Shown: positions 31,651-42,791 of the stretch, piece after piece | Numbering within the stretch: position 1 is the stretch's first letter | Layout of the letters: every line of letters starts with the position of its first letter | Origin: Piscicola geometra | Taxonomy: Eukaryota > Annelida > Clitellata > Hirudinida > Piscicolidae | NCBI GenBank assembly: GCA_943735955.1 | Contig: OX030969.1 | Coordinates: 2,052,087 to 2,116,086 of the forward strand | Direction: 5' to 3' | Length of the DNA stretch: 64,000 nucleotides | Made by a program: the position numbers and the translations under genes | Notes under the pieces: generated by a model | Databases searched by the model: none | The model's input: the letters and a program-made list of their open reading frames with translations, nothing else | Told to the model about the DNA's origin: nothing

Positions 31651-32529
31651 TGGCATAGAAAAAATTAATAACATGACAGAAAATAGTCTAAGAGCTTTTT
31701 CCTCGATATTTTAGAGAATAAACATTCTGGAAGTTCAAATTTGGGAGCCACAATTGCTTTTAATGTAAATTAATCATCAAAAAATATTCTTGAAGAAAGA
31801 AATAAACTCTGCATAGTAATTTTGTAATGTCTTTTTTACATATTCATCCACATGTTTTAATATTTCAAATATTTATGATTCCAGGAATATGGCATTCAAA
31901 TCAATAGACTTTTGTACCTCCACAATTGACAATGTATCAAATCTTTTAACAATTCTGATAAAATGATTTGGCTGGGCTCATCTGTTCATGATATGCATTT
32001 TTCATTATTCAAAAATATTTCAGCAGATAGCAGATATTTCAGTTAGCAGCAGATTACCCAATATCTTTATTATCTTAGAATTCTGAAGATGTTGTGAAAC
32101 ACTTCATTAAAACTGTGTAATTAATTTTCTTCTTTTTTTGAACATAAAAATTTAAAAAAAATTAATATTCGAATTTTAACATACAATTTTATTTTAAAAA
32201 ATTTTATAGCGAGAAAAAAGAACTTTTAAACATAGGAAAATAAACAAAAATCATTTTCAAAATTCCATTCGGTTTATTATATAGAGGAAAGTAGTGTATT
32301 ACGGAATACTATTTACTTTTTGTCAAAAACTCAATTAGTTTTAGAGAAAGAATATTCAAATCTTTATTAGTACATACTATAATCATTCGTAATGATATGT
32401 CATTTAAAAAAATTGATGTTATTTATGAAATAATTATTTTAAAATTATTTTAAGACTAATAATTCAAATAAAAAGAATTAAAAATATAAAAAGTAACATA
32501 AATTCATAAAGAGCGTCACAAACAACAAG
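31651..32529. other. No gene seen; possible decayed hAT interior
   Basis: AT-rich. No frame or repeat can be supported, although its position suggests the old interior of the hAT fragment that starts at 31488. Confidence 0.4.
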
Positions 32530-33831
32530 TAGTATATGGGTTAATCCAGATTTGACTACAGACTTTGTGTCTTTCTATATTTAGGTTTTCAATTTCAAAA
32601 AAACTTGCTTTATGTATACTCATGTATGTATTATAGAGTATAAAAATAATTTCAAACACAATAATTGTATTAATCTTTTTTAATTGAGCAAATAGTTTTT
32701 CAGATTATCAGTGAACACTGACAGCCATAAAACCTCATTTAAAAAAAAATATAATTTCTGAATTTAATTTTTGTTTAGTTTTCTTTTTTCCTTCTTTTTT
32801 CACGCAATTGTTACTATATGCTGCGACGCAGCATTGCTGCGTAAATGAGAAATTTAAAATCAACTTTTTAAAATGGCGCCCGTAATGACGGCCATTTAAA
32901 TCTCCGTAACTTATCATTTTTCACTAAAATAGCTCTTTTTACTTCATGAAACGGTTTTTGAAAGTAATTTAATTAATATTCAATTACTTTTTAACGTTAA
33001 AACTTCAATTATTTCAAAAGAACCCAGTATTGTAGAAAAATCTATATTAATAAGCAAATTATTATAGTGTATTAATGTCCCGGACAAACAGTGCTATTTT
33101 ACTAGTTTAGAAGCTTCATGAATCAAATTATTAGACGATGCTTAGCTCAAAATACTCTTTATTCAACGCATTCTTCAATTAGTATTATAAAAATACTACA
33201 AAAACTACTGTAAGTTCGTGACACCTAATCCTAGTCATATGGTAAACGGAAAATTTGTGTTAACTTCATGGTGTGCATATTATAAAACTATTTATAGTTA
33301 TACGAAAAATAAAAAAAAGCCCAATATTTAACATTTATCTTTTTTTACCCATGAAATGTATTCAGAAAAAAATATAATTTTATTACTCACTTGTTGCTCA
33401 ATAAATTGCGATGGTCAGCGAGACGCTAAAATCAGAACAGAAATTGTTGGAATGAACAAAATAGCCAAAAACTCATATAAATTGAGTATTCTAAAATCGA
33501 GAGAAGTAAAAACACGTTTTTAAATATTCCTATGACTGAATAAATCAAACTGGATAGAACTAACTAAAACATAAATCTAAATAATTAATATTTGAGATTT
33601 GTAAAAGAAGTTTAAGACATGCGTTTTTAGCCTATTTTCAATTTTTAAATAGCTAGAAAGTATAATATCGTAGTATTTATTATGAATATCTCAGATGGAC
33701 AATATTTTTATATTCCTTTTCCTCAACAAATATGCATCCAGTCTTGGATACGATTTTCCATTCTTTATAAAAACAATTTAGACATTGCAAATCGTAAGTC
33801 TGTAATCGATTCTGGATTAACCCATATACTA
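32530..33831. mobile_element. TA-flanked MITE, 1.3 kb
   Basis: GTATATGGGTTAATCCAGA at about 32532 and its reverse complement at about 33812-33830 with further similarity (ACTACAGACTT / GATTACAGACTT) inward; TA adjoins each end. No coding frame of note inside. A Tc1/mariner-type non-autonomous element is the simplest reading. Confidence 0.6.
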
Positions 33832-33899
33832 TATCTATGGAGCGTCATTATTGCAATATAATAAAAAAACCTTATGAAGCAATATATATATTTATATAT

Positions 33900-34030
33900 T
33901 TAAATTGATATATATACATATATTGGTAGTGGTCTAAAAACCGTTTTATTTAACTAATTTATTTTAAAAGCGCTTTTGATTAGATAAAAAGCGCTATATA
34001 AATGCCTGTGATTGATTGGATTGATTGATC
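33900..34030. mobile_element. TATAGCGC repeat, reverse copy
   Basis: GGTCTAAAAACCGTTTTATT, AAAAGCGCTATATAAATGCC and TGATTGATTGGATTGATTGA: the reverse complement of the family member at 24548-24660. Confidence 0.55.
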
Positions 34031-34124
34031 CATATGCAATGTTCCTTTTGTGTGGTTTCGAACAAGGCAAACAAATAACGAGTCAAGTTTTTACTACTTT
34101 GTAATCAGAAAATCTGAAAATTTG

Positions 34125-34374
34125 GGGAGCGGGGATGGCTTAGTTGGTAGACGTCGGACTTGCAACTTAAAGGTTGCCAGTTCGAATCCTTGGAAGCAAC
34201 CGTGAACTATCATATACCTAGTGATTATGATGCGGTGTTTGCGACGTATGCATTGAGAGATGTGTACGTCGTGTGGAGTGGCGCCTCGGCGCATAAGAAC
34301 CATGGTTCTCAGAACCATTGTAACATGGCATGCGTCTGTCAGGCTGTGAATAGTATAGACCAAAAAAAAAAAAG
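34125..34374 (+). mobile_element. SINE-A, copy 1 (tRNA-derived)
   Basis: About 250 bp. Head GGGGATGGCTTAGTTGGTAG (A box TGGCTTAGTTGG) and GCCAGTTCGAATCC (B box), a Pol III tRNA-like promoter, then a unique body (GATGCGGTGTTTGCGACGTA, GCGCATAAGAACCATGG, GCGTCTGTCAGGCTGTGAAT) and an A-run. Copies at 38183-38436 (+) and 56315-56565 (-) share the whole length. Confidence 0.9.
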
Positions 34375-35170
34375 AATAGACATATTTGTCAGCAGTTCTG
34401 AGCTGGTCGCAGGTAAAAGAGATCTTTTGTTACAGATTTTTTTGAAAATCGATGTTTACTCACATTTGAACACACAACTCAGAAAATATTTTAAAGTTAC
34501 AAAAAACTTTTTTTGTTCCTGCTGGCGATAGATTGGATCATGAAGACTTTCACAGACTCAAAAATGGCCATATTTTTCGAGAGTTAATCTGAATAAAACT
34601 CATTTGCATTACTCTTGAGCAAAGATTCATCGATATATTACTCAGGAAATAAATTATTTGACAAAAAGTTAAAAATTCATAACTCTAATACGCATAATTT
34701 AAAATGTATACATTATTTTTGTAAAATAAGCATCCAACTTTTTTTTATTTGGAAAAATATTTTCTAGAATCTTTTATTAATATATTTAATACTTTTTTCA
34801 TTCATTTTTAGATAAATTAATTATAATAAATATTTCCAGAGGCGACGATCTGCGGAAAATCTTGGGGGGGTCCTTCCCAGGGTTGGAATCAAAGAACCGG
34901 TATCAGTCAATACAGTACCAGCGATATTATTTAGTATTGTTTGCTGTAGTGCAAATTATTTTCGTATCAACTATTAATATTTGTATCACCAAACATTAAA
35001 AAAAGTTTGATACTCAATAAAAATAATTTTATATTACCACTATGAGCGATTTGAAGAAAAACAATAGCGATTTTAGTATCTTTTATTATTTGCCATCAAA
35101 TGAATTTTTAAAATAGATTAAAATTTGTCAAAGTTATAAACAAATATACAATAATAAATTTTTTTTGGCC
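34375..35170. other. No gene seen
   Basis: AT-rich; includes a GC-rich line (CTTGGGGGGGTCCTTCCCAG, 34860-34880) that resembles the R3 repeats further right. Nothing else supportable. Confidence 0.5.
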
Positions 35171-35485
35171 CACAGTGTAGATTTAGATAACATAAAATAC
35201 CCTCTCTGCCTGTCTTCCTGCCTTCTCCCCACAGCTCGTTTACTCTAATTTCCAAAAAGACCCCTTCGAATGTCTGACCGTCTAGCAAATTCTTCTGCTA
35301 GCCTTTTTAAATCCAGACAGTCAAGTATTTCCTGGTGTGTATGACAAACGGCCAGTGAATTCAAGCGAGGCTGTGTCATAGGTGCACGCAACCAAGTCTT
35401 AAGACGCCGCAAAGCACTTAAAGATCTTTCTGCAGTACATGACGTTATTGGACACACAAGCATCAACCTGATTAATCTTTCAACC

Positions 35486-36663
35486 CAGTGATTTTCCAGT
35501 TCGGATTTTTCAGTTCAAGTTCAAGTTACAGTTATGAAATATTTAATTTTTCAGTTACTATTTCAGTTTAAGTTATTTTTGTTAGTTACAGTTACAGTTA
35601 ATCAAGATGGAGAAAAAATGAATTTTTATTTATAATACAGCCCAAATTAATGTTTACAAGTCAAATTATTTAAAAGATATATAAATATAATATTCATAAT
35701 ATACGCTGTTTATTTTCATAAATGTCTTCAATTCCAGATTTTTGCTGAGGCGATTTGTTCCCCTGCAGTTAGGTCTCCGCACACTTAAAACACCCTTTCC
35801 ACATACGCATGTGAAGCGGGAGCTGAAACAATGTCTTGCGCAAAAGAAGCCAATAATCTGGGGTACTCAATAATCTAAGTGCTAACATTTCTCCTGTATG
35901 TGGGTGAGACACAGAATAAACATCTAGCAGGACCTGAATTGCACGACGCATTGATGGATTATAAATGGGTTCTGAGATCCCGAGGCATGAAAGTGTAAGA
36001 CCCTTCTTAGTCCAGCAATCCATGCTAATGACAACGCGATGTCCAGTTTGAAGATCTTTACGAATTCGATCTTCTACATTGTTCTTATATTCTTTTTATC
36101 AAAGAAATTATTTTCTTTGAACCTAAATAATAGAAATTGCATATATTTACGAATTTTTAATTGAAATGATTTAAATGGCTTATAAATTATGCTCATAACT
36201 TGGTAAATAATATTTAAAAATGTAAATACGTAAATAATTATCAACTACAGTGTGTTGCCTGGTAACTTTCTCCTTATCATTATCATCCTCTTCTGAAACC
36301 TGACATTCGCTTTTGTCGCTCCGTAAATAAAATAGGCCAATACGGCATTTTCTTGTTTTCTGCCGCTATTAACCTTAAACATTTCATAAAAATTTGTATA
36401 ATCGGACTCGAAGAATAATATAAATTAATCATATTATTGCTCAAAAACGTGCATCCGCCAATGTTTTATCTTGTAGCGCTTCCCATTTTTTAAGTAGATA
36501 TTTTTTTAGTTACTATTCAGTTAGTATTCTTGTTTTTCAGTTTCTATTCCAGTTACAGTTATGCATTAAATTACAGTTACAGTTAAAGTTACAGTTAACT
36601 GAATCATATTTTTCAGTTAATTTACCATTTCAGTTACAGTTACAGTTAACTGGAACAACAATG
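35486..36663 (-). mobile_element. Nested hAT element with 8-bp TSD
   Basis: Inserted into the older hAT transposase: TTTCAACC at 35478-35485 and 36664-36671. Ends CAGTGATTTTCCAGTT and CATTGTTGTTCCAGTT (reverse) are imperfect inverted repeats. Many copies of TCAGTTACAGTTACAGTTAA near both ends. A minus-strand fragment (35769-36023: MDCWTKKGLTLSCLGIS, LLDVYSVSHPHTGEMLALRL) is the hAT transposase core, so it descends from an autonomous hAT by internal deletion. Confidence 0.88.
35769..36023 (-). pseudogene. hAT transposase core fragment
   Basis: 84 residues. The SMDCWTKKG-x-T-x-S-x-LGI motif followed by LLD-x-HPHTGE is the beginning of the catalytic core in hAT transposases of the BED-finger type. 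Belongs to the nested element; truncated at both sides. Confidence 0.8.
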
Positions 36664-38182
36664 TTTCAACCTAAGGAAACAGATGTCTGACTTCAGTGAT
36701 CATAGCTCGCATTCTTTTTTGCGTTTGTGCTAAAGTTCATTCTGGTCTTTAAACATAGTTAACCGTGAACAAAGACCAGATTCATTTAACCCACGATACT
36801 GCTTGCAAATATCGTGGTTCACTTCAGCAGTTAGCAACATTGTCTCCAGCTGCAAGTATGAACGCAAACCAGGAGAATCTCGATTGAATATTTCTGTGAG
36901 TTGCATGTCTATGACAGCGTAATAGGCTGCTCGATAATTTTCTTCTCGTGTTGTTGCTACATAAGCTGGTCCCAGCCCACAATACTTTTTTGGCGGCTTT
37001 CGCACCCGAGGTATGGCAATCGGCTCGAGATCATATGCTAAAACCATACTGTTGACATCTCTGAAAATGGCGTTAAACTGTTCATCTGATCGTAGGCGAC
37101 GCAGTTCTTGCACAACTGCATCAGTCGCTGCAGCCATTCCACTGACTTTGGCTTCTGCTTATTGCAACGACTTGTTTAACTGTTCCAGAAGTGAAAACAC
37201 CAAAACAACTATCTTGAAGGCCAGTACAGTAGTGCCCTGTTGAAAAAAGGCCTCAAGCATTTACAGCTGTTTAATCAGCAGTACCAATGGAATCAAATGA
37301 TTCCAAGCTAACAAGTACCACTTCATAATGTTCAAGCACAGAAGACACTGCAGATACTTTGGTCAGCCATCTTGTAGGACAAAGAAGTTTTATACTATAC
37401 TTTTCATTCAGTGGCTCATCAGGAAAGTCAATAATAAGAGACACTAAAGCATCACTAAACTGCTTCTTGAACTTCCTTGAACGATTGTACAAGGCACCTA
37501 ACTCTTGGACAAACTGAAGTGAATTGCTCACAAAGGGATTAGCGGCAGTTGTGTGCTGGGCAACAAGATTTGCACAGTGTGTAGAATAGTGGAAAAACAA
37601 TGCAAGCGGATGCTCACTGCTGATGATAGCCTGACAACCGTTATATCGGCCGTTCATGTTAGCAGCGCCGTCATAAGACTGAGCTTTTAGTTTTTCTATA
37701 GGTAGCATAATTTTGATCAGAACATCTTTTACTACAGCAGATAATTTTTTTCCGATCATGTCTGGTGGGCTGAATAAACCAATAAACTGTTCATTAACAT
37801 TCAGAGCTTCATCAATAAAACGAATGAATATCAATTCTTGCTTTAACCCATTGCAGTCTTGTGTGCCGTCAACCACAACACTAAACTGGTTTGATTCGGC
37901 GTTAACAGTGCACACTGTGTTTCTAACGATAAAATGAGCTAAAAGCCTCAGCATTTCTTTTTGGCAGTCATGCGATATGAAACTTGTAGTTTGATTTAAC
38001 CACAACTTTAGAGTATGTTCGAAGCCTTTTGAAATTCATTAACTTTGGTTCATCTAAAAAATTGAAAGGGTCGATATTAAGGTAGACCTCAGAATATTGC
38101 CCATGCAAAATAAGTAGCACAATATGAATGATTTTTTATATAAAAATGTAAATCTGTCTGCTTGCAAAAAGTGAACCGATAT

Positions 38183-38436
38183 GGAGCGGGGATGGCTTAG
38201 ATGGTAGACATCGGACTTGCAACTTAAAGGTTGCCAGTTCGAATCTCTGACAAGCAGCCGTGAACTATCATATACCTAGTGTATATGATGCGGTGTTTGC
38301 GACTTATGCATTTAAAGATGTGCACGTCGTAGGGAGTGGCGTCTCTGGCGCATAAGAACCATGGTCCTCAGAACCATTGTAACATGGCCTGCGTCTGTCA
38401 GGCTGGGAATAATACAGACCATGAAAATGGAAAAAA
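38183..38436 (+). mobile_element. SINE-A, copy 2
   Basis: Same A and B boxes and body as 34125-34374, with GAATCTCTGACAAGCAGCCG after the B box and a weaker A-rich tail. Confidence 0.88.
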
Positions 38437-38539
38437 TTAAATTCTGAAAAGCATTCTGAATGCCTGTTTGCGAAAATTGAAAAATCAGAAATACAATTTT
38501 TATAATAATTATTCATTAATTTGAATCCATAAATATGAA

Positions 38540-39185
38540 AATGAAGAGTAGGTGGAGGAGTATTTGAGTAGGAAAAGAATAGTTTTGCTTTAGGCAGCTA
38601 TCACTATAACTACGCTTACCCAAAATATATTACCGAATAAAATTCTGTTTCATGCTATGGTTGACGATTATGCTTGTATTAAGATAGGAGTTGAGAAATT
38701 ATTGTATTTGTAAAATGTTAAGATGGACCCCAGGACCCCCCTAGCATCGCTGCCCATACACACTCACAATGTATTACTTTATTATCATTTTTTTATCCCA
38801 TGGTTGACGATTAGGCTCGTATCAAAATTGGAGTTGAGAAATGTGTATTTTTAAAAAACTAAAGGGGTCCTTGTAAAGGTGAACTCCAGGACCCTCTCAG
38901 GATTCCCGCCTACGCCATAGAGATTAAAAACTAGGTGAAGGAATATTTAAGTAAGCAAAGAATATTTTTGTTTTAGACAGCTATCACTATAACTACACAT
39001 ACTCACAACGTATTACTGTATAAACATTTACTTTATGCCATGGTTGACGATTATGCTCATATCCAAATAGAAATTTTTAAATACAAAATGGAAAAAAAGT
39101 GGGGGGGTCCCTATTAAGGTGGACCCCCCCACTAAAAAAAAGTGGGGGGGTCCTGACCCCAGGACCCCACCAGGATCGCCGCCCA
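38540..39185. repeat. R3 GC-spiked repeat, three tandem units
   Basis: Each unit has TATGG(T)TGACGATTATGCT, an AT stretch, and a G/C-run box such as AAGGTGGACCCCCCCACT or CCCCAGGACCCCACCAGGAT ending in CGCC. Units at about 38540-38755, 38756-38915 and 38920-39185. A reverse copy is at 41925-42185. Function unknown; non-coding. Confidence 0.75.
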
Positions 39186-39189
39186 TGGT

Positions 39190-39478
39190 TATCATCATCA
39201 TCATCCGTTTGATCATTATCATAATAATAATGTTTATTAATACTAGCATATTCCATGAAACCACCAACATATTTCAACCCATCCACCTTCTTAACCCTCA
39301 CACACTCAAACATCCAAACTCATCTTTCCCATTTAAAGCCAACCCAACCCAAACCTATCCAATCTTACACAAGCCGCCCATTCAAACCCAACCTAAACCC
39401 ACCCAAACCCACCAGCCCAACCTATCCCAAAAACCCATCAAAACCCAAACCAACCCATCTCAAACCAAACTATAGTAA
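39190..39478. repeat. Copy of ABCD gene intron 1
   Basis: From TCATCATCCGTTTGATCATT to CAACCCATCTCAAACCAAAC this block follows 54185-54650 (first intron of the ABCD-like gene) closely, including the CCATCCACCTTCTTA and CCAACCCAACCCAA stretches. The intron copy has extra CCCAACCAAACCACC repeats and a 58-bp TATAGCGC insert absent here. Either a dispersed repeat or a segment duplication. Confidence 0.75.
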
Positions 39479-39494
39479 TAATCATCCTCATCAT

Positions 39495-39506
39495 GATTCA
39501 TTTCTT

Positions 39507-39542
<36 letters not shown>

Positions 39543-39590
39543 GTCATCATCCTCATCATCCTCATCGTCATCATCATCATCATGATTCCT
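39495..39590. repeat. (TCA)n microsatellite
   Basis: TCATCATCATCATC runs with a few CTC and GTC interruptions. Confidence 0.95.
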
Positions 39591-39663
39591 TCATCATTGA
39601 CCTTCTTCTTATTCAAAAAATCCAGTCGGATGACTTGGTGAGTGCTGGTAATGATCAAACTAT

Positions 39664-39960
39664 TACTAGGGTTTTTGAAAGGGGCGCAACCAGAAAAAAA
39701 TGCTGGGGGGGGGGGGCTCAACTTTAGTAATTTTTTAAAAATTGTTTTACCCATTTACCGCTTCTGTTACGTTTTTGCAACATCAATTATTATTTTTTTG
39801 CTGTTTTAATACCGAGTATTTTCACATATTTTGTACAAGAAATTTCAATTTCATAAGTTAAATTCTAATTTGTTGAATTTTAATTTCATAAGTTGAATTT
39901 CAATTTTTAAATTTTTAAGCTTTTATTTTCTGTTCAAATTAAAAAATTTTCAAAAAAATC
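39664..39960. repeat. R1 dispersed repeat, copy 3 (5' part only)
   Basis: GCGCAACCAGAAAAAAATGC followed by a 13-G run, GGCTCAACTTTAGTAATTTT, and the hairpin variant TGTTACGTTTTTGCAACA near 39769. The rest of R1 is not seen; the BTB duplication begins at about 39980. Confidence 0.65.
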
Positions 39961-40249
39961 TTTTCTCGCTTGAAAAACGATTTTAAAATAAGATTCACTT
40001 TGTGAAAATAAAGAGTTTTGGAATTATTTTTGTCATAGTGTCACAATTTTCATACAACTTTTAATCATTTTACTTAGTTTTTCACAATAAATTCCCAAAT
40101 TAATTAAAAAAAAATAATTATCAATTTGAAAACAAATGAAACGTTTAATTATTAATATAATTCAAATTTAATAGAATGGTGAAAGAAAGCTCAATTTTTT
40201 GTTCAATATTCCAAATTCTTTCAACACCACTACTATGGCCGACTTCCTC

Positions 40250-41639
40250 CTATTCATACATCCCATTTAAATAGAATATCGCCTGTTGAGATATCGGCAT
40301 TACAGCGTTTCGGTAGGCTTTTAAGCACCTTTTGCAGTCTTTGTTGAATCCGTCCTGAAGGGAGTTTGAGGGTGGGTTGTTAATGAGGAAGAAGTGCTCC
40401 ACAAAGAGAATGAGGTGTTAGGGCATAATAGTGAAAAACTTTCCGAACCCGATTGTGGATTGAACATTTTCCATTGCGGTCTGACGAAATACTGCCCATG
40501 ACTTCTTTTACGTTCTCAATTACCTGTGCAATATAGCTTGGTGGTTGGTGTGATGAATGGGGAAGAGAGGGATGATAAAAGTTTAATCCTACATCTTTTT
40601 TCATATCAATTTCTACATATTTTACATCCCATCCTCCTTTCATTTGATTTATTCGTCCCTTCCAACCTACTCACTTCTTCTGAGGCAGCAACCTTCCGCT
40701 TAAGAATAGAGTTGACGGTTTCATGATTGAGCTTGCCAAAGAAAGGATCTTTTTTCATATCGGATAGTTTCAAAAGTTTCACCTTTGGGATTACATGCTT
40801 ATGGTTTATGTATTTTATTGAAATATGATTTTGTGGCTTGAAAGGTGATAGATTGAAAAGGAATCTGATAAAATAAGTAAAGCAATATTGTTTGTTTAAA
40901 AGTTACAATTTAGTTTTTAATTCTCTAATTATCTATCTCCCTCCCTCAACCATCCAACACACCCATACCTCTTCAACACACTTTGCCTTCAACTGGTGGA
41001 GACCATATTGCTGTGCCAATAGCAACAATTTCAAGCTGCCTCCCTTGTCGAGAAGGACTTCTGTGTGGTTAGTGGAAATGAGGAAATGAGTGATGAAAGA
41101 ATGGGCAGAGATGAAGGCTTTGAAAGTAGGCACTCTTTATAAATAAAAAGCAGTTATGGTGGCAGATGAAAACCTTCACACTTCCTCTTAATGCCTTCTA
41201 TCTTATATTCGCGCACCAGAGGCAAAAGATTATCAACATTGGAGTCTGTGAGAAGGTGGCAGTGGGGGTGGTGAATGGGTGATGAAATGAGGATGTAGTA
41301 TGATGCAATACAAACGTGGTTACTTTATCTCTACATCCACGCATATCCTCTGTTTCCTCCCGTTTCCATTCGCAATCCACCTTCCCCCTAACCTGTCACA
41401 GGCTTCATAGGCGGGTAAATACACTGCAGAAGCTCAATCACATCTACCTTCTTCCCGGGCAGTTCAATCTTTTGTTCCTTCCTTTCCTTGAAGTCAGAAG
41501 TGAACATCGAATGAAAAACAGGAGACCACATTGCAAGCACTTCTTTGTGCACGTGGAGAAGTTTGTCTTCAACTTCGATCGAAACGCTTGAAAGAGGGTC
41601 ACGAATGCTGAAATCCTTCCATGTTTCTTCGTTCTCCAT
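40250..41639 (-). CDS. BTB-domain protein gene A (6 exons)
   Basis: Minus strand. Exons 41639-41393, 41245-41174, 41132-40969, 40836-40675, 40523-40440, 40396-40250 join in phase to 291 residues ending TAG. Introns are 147, 41, 132, 151 and 43 bp, all GT-AG. Exon 1 starts the BTB/POZ fold (VEDKLLHVHKEVLAMWSPVF, then ELLQCIYPPMKP); exons 2-3 finish it (DNLLPLVREYKIEGIKRKCE; LLLLAQQYGLHQLKAKCVEE). Exon 4 (LSDMKKDPFFGKLNHETVNS) resembles the helices after BTB in MATH/BTB proteins; exons 5-6 are less certain and I do not recognise them. No MATH domain is seen. BTB proteins of this kind usually bind cullin-3 as ubiquitin-ligase adaptors; that is family knowledge, not shown here. Copy C is almost identical; B is diverged. 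Confidence 0.82.
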
Positions 41640-41924
41640 GCTTAGATCTTTTAGATCTTTAATTGAGAAGTAAAAACAAGAAGTATTACAGCTTCTTAGT
41701 AAATACTAGAACATTTTGGGTTTGCCTTTCTAGATCTGCTTTAAAGCTGTTAAGTGTCAGCTGTGTAGCTTAGCCTCTTGACATTTGAATGGCACATTGT
41801 CTATGAGTCAAAGGCTGGTTGTTTTCAAAAGTGAAAAGTTGAATGAAACAGGAAGCTAAAGCGAAGTAATTGCATATGGAAGCAGATTCCTCAAATTACT
41901 TTCTGATTAGAGTCTGAAGATCAT

Positions 41925-42185
41925 GGGCGGCGATCCTGTGGGGGTCTTGAGGTCCGAACATCCCACTTTGTGGTAGTGAGGGGGTCTGCCTTAATGTGGA
42001 CCCTCCACTTTTTCAACAAAAACATTTTAAAACTCTTGTTTTGATGCGAACATAATCGTCAAACATGGCTTAAAACAGTATTTTTACATATTAATACATT
42101 GTGAGTATGTGTAGTTATAGTTAAAACTGTTTAGAATAAAACTTTTCATTGCTTACTTAAATATTCGTATCAAAAAAAGTTTATA
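41925..42185. repeat. R3 repeat, reverse copy
   Basis: GGGCGGCGATCCTGTGGGGG, GGACCCTCCACTTTTTCAAC, ATAATCGTCAAACATGG and GTGTAGTTATAGTTAAAACT are the reverse complement of the units at 38540-39185. Confidence 0.7.
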
Positions 42186-42221
42186 AAATCAACAGTTTCA
42201 TTTATTTCAAAAAGTAAAATC

Positions 42222-42742
<521 letters not shown>

Positions 42743-42791
42743 AGCAACCGCCACGAACGATATGCAAATGAGCTAAAAGTGGCGAATTTCG

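Larger units (their letters stand above)
35245..38005 (-). pseudogene. hAT transposase (DUF4371/ZMYM1-like type), split by a nested hAT
   Basis: Minus strand. 38005-37271 encodes the central RNase-H-like part: FSVVVDGTQDCNGLKQELIF, QSYDGAANMNGRYNGCQAII (catalytic D region), HCANLVAQHT, CPTRWLTKVSAV. 37137-36730 continues (FRDVNSMVLAYDLEPIAIPR, YVATTREENYRAAYYAVIDM), and 35466-35245 is the C-terminal hAT dimerisation region (SCTAERSLSALRRLKTWLRA, RLNSLAVCH). Frameshift and stop between 37271 and 37137. Between 36663 and 35486 another hAT is inserted with an 8-bp TTTCAACC duplication. Dead copy; upstream limit of the element not seen. Confidence 0.88.

Noticed and set aside
34094..34531. Open frames of 89 and 123 codons
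   Set aside because: They lie across SINE-A; the same peptide recurs at 56245-56529 only because the SINE recurs.
39119..39641. Pro/Thr-rich frames of 118 and 128 codons
   Set aside because: They cross R3, the ABCD-intron repeat and (TCA)n; the sequence is repeat DNA.
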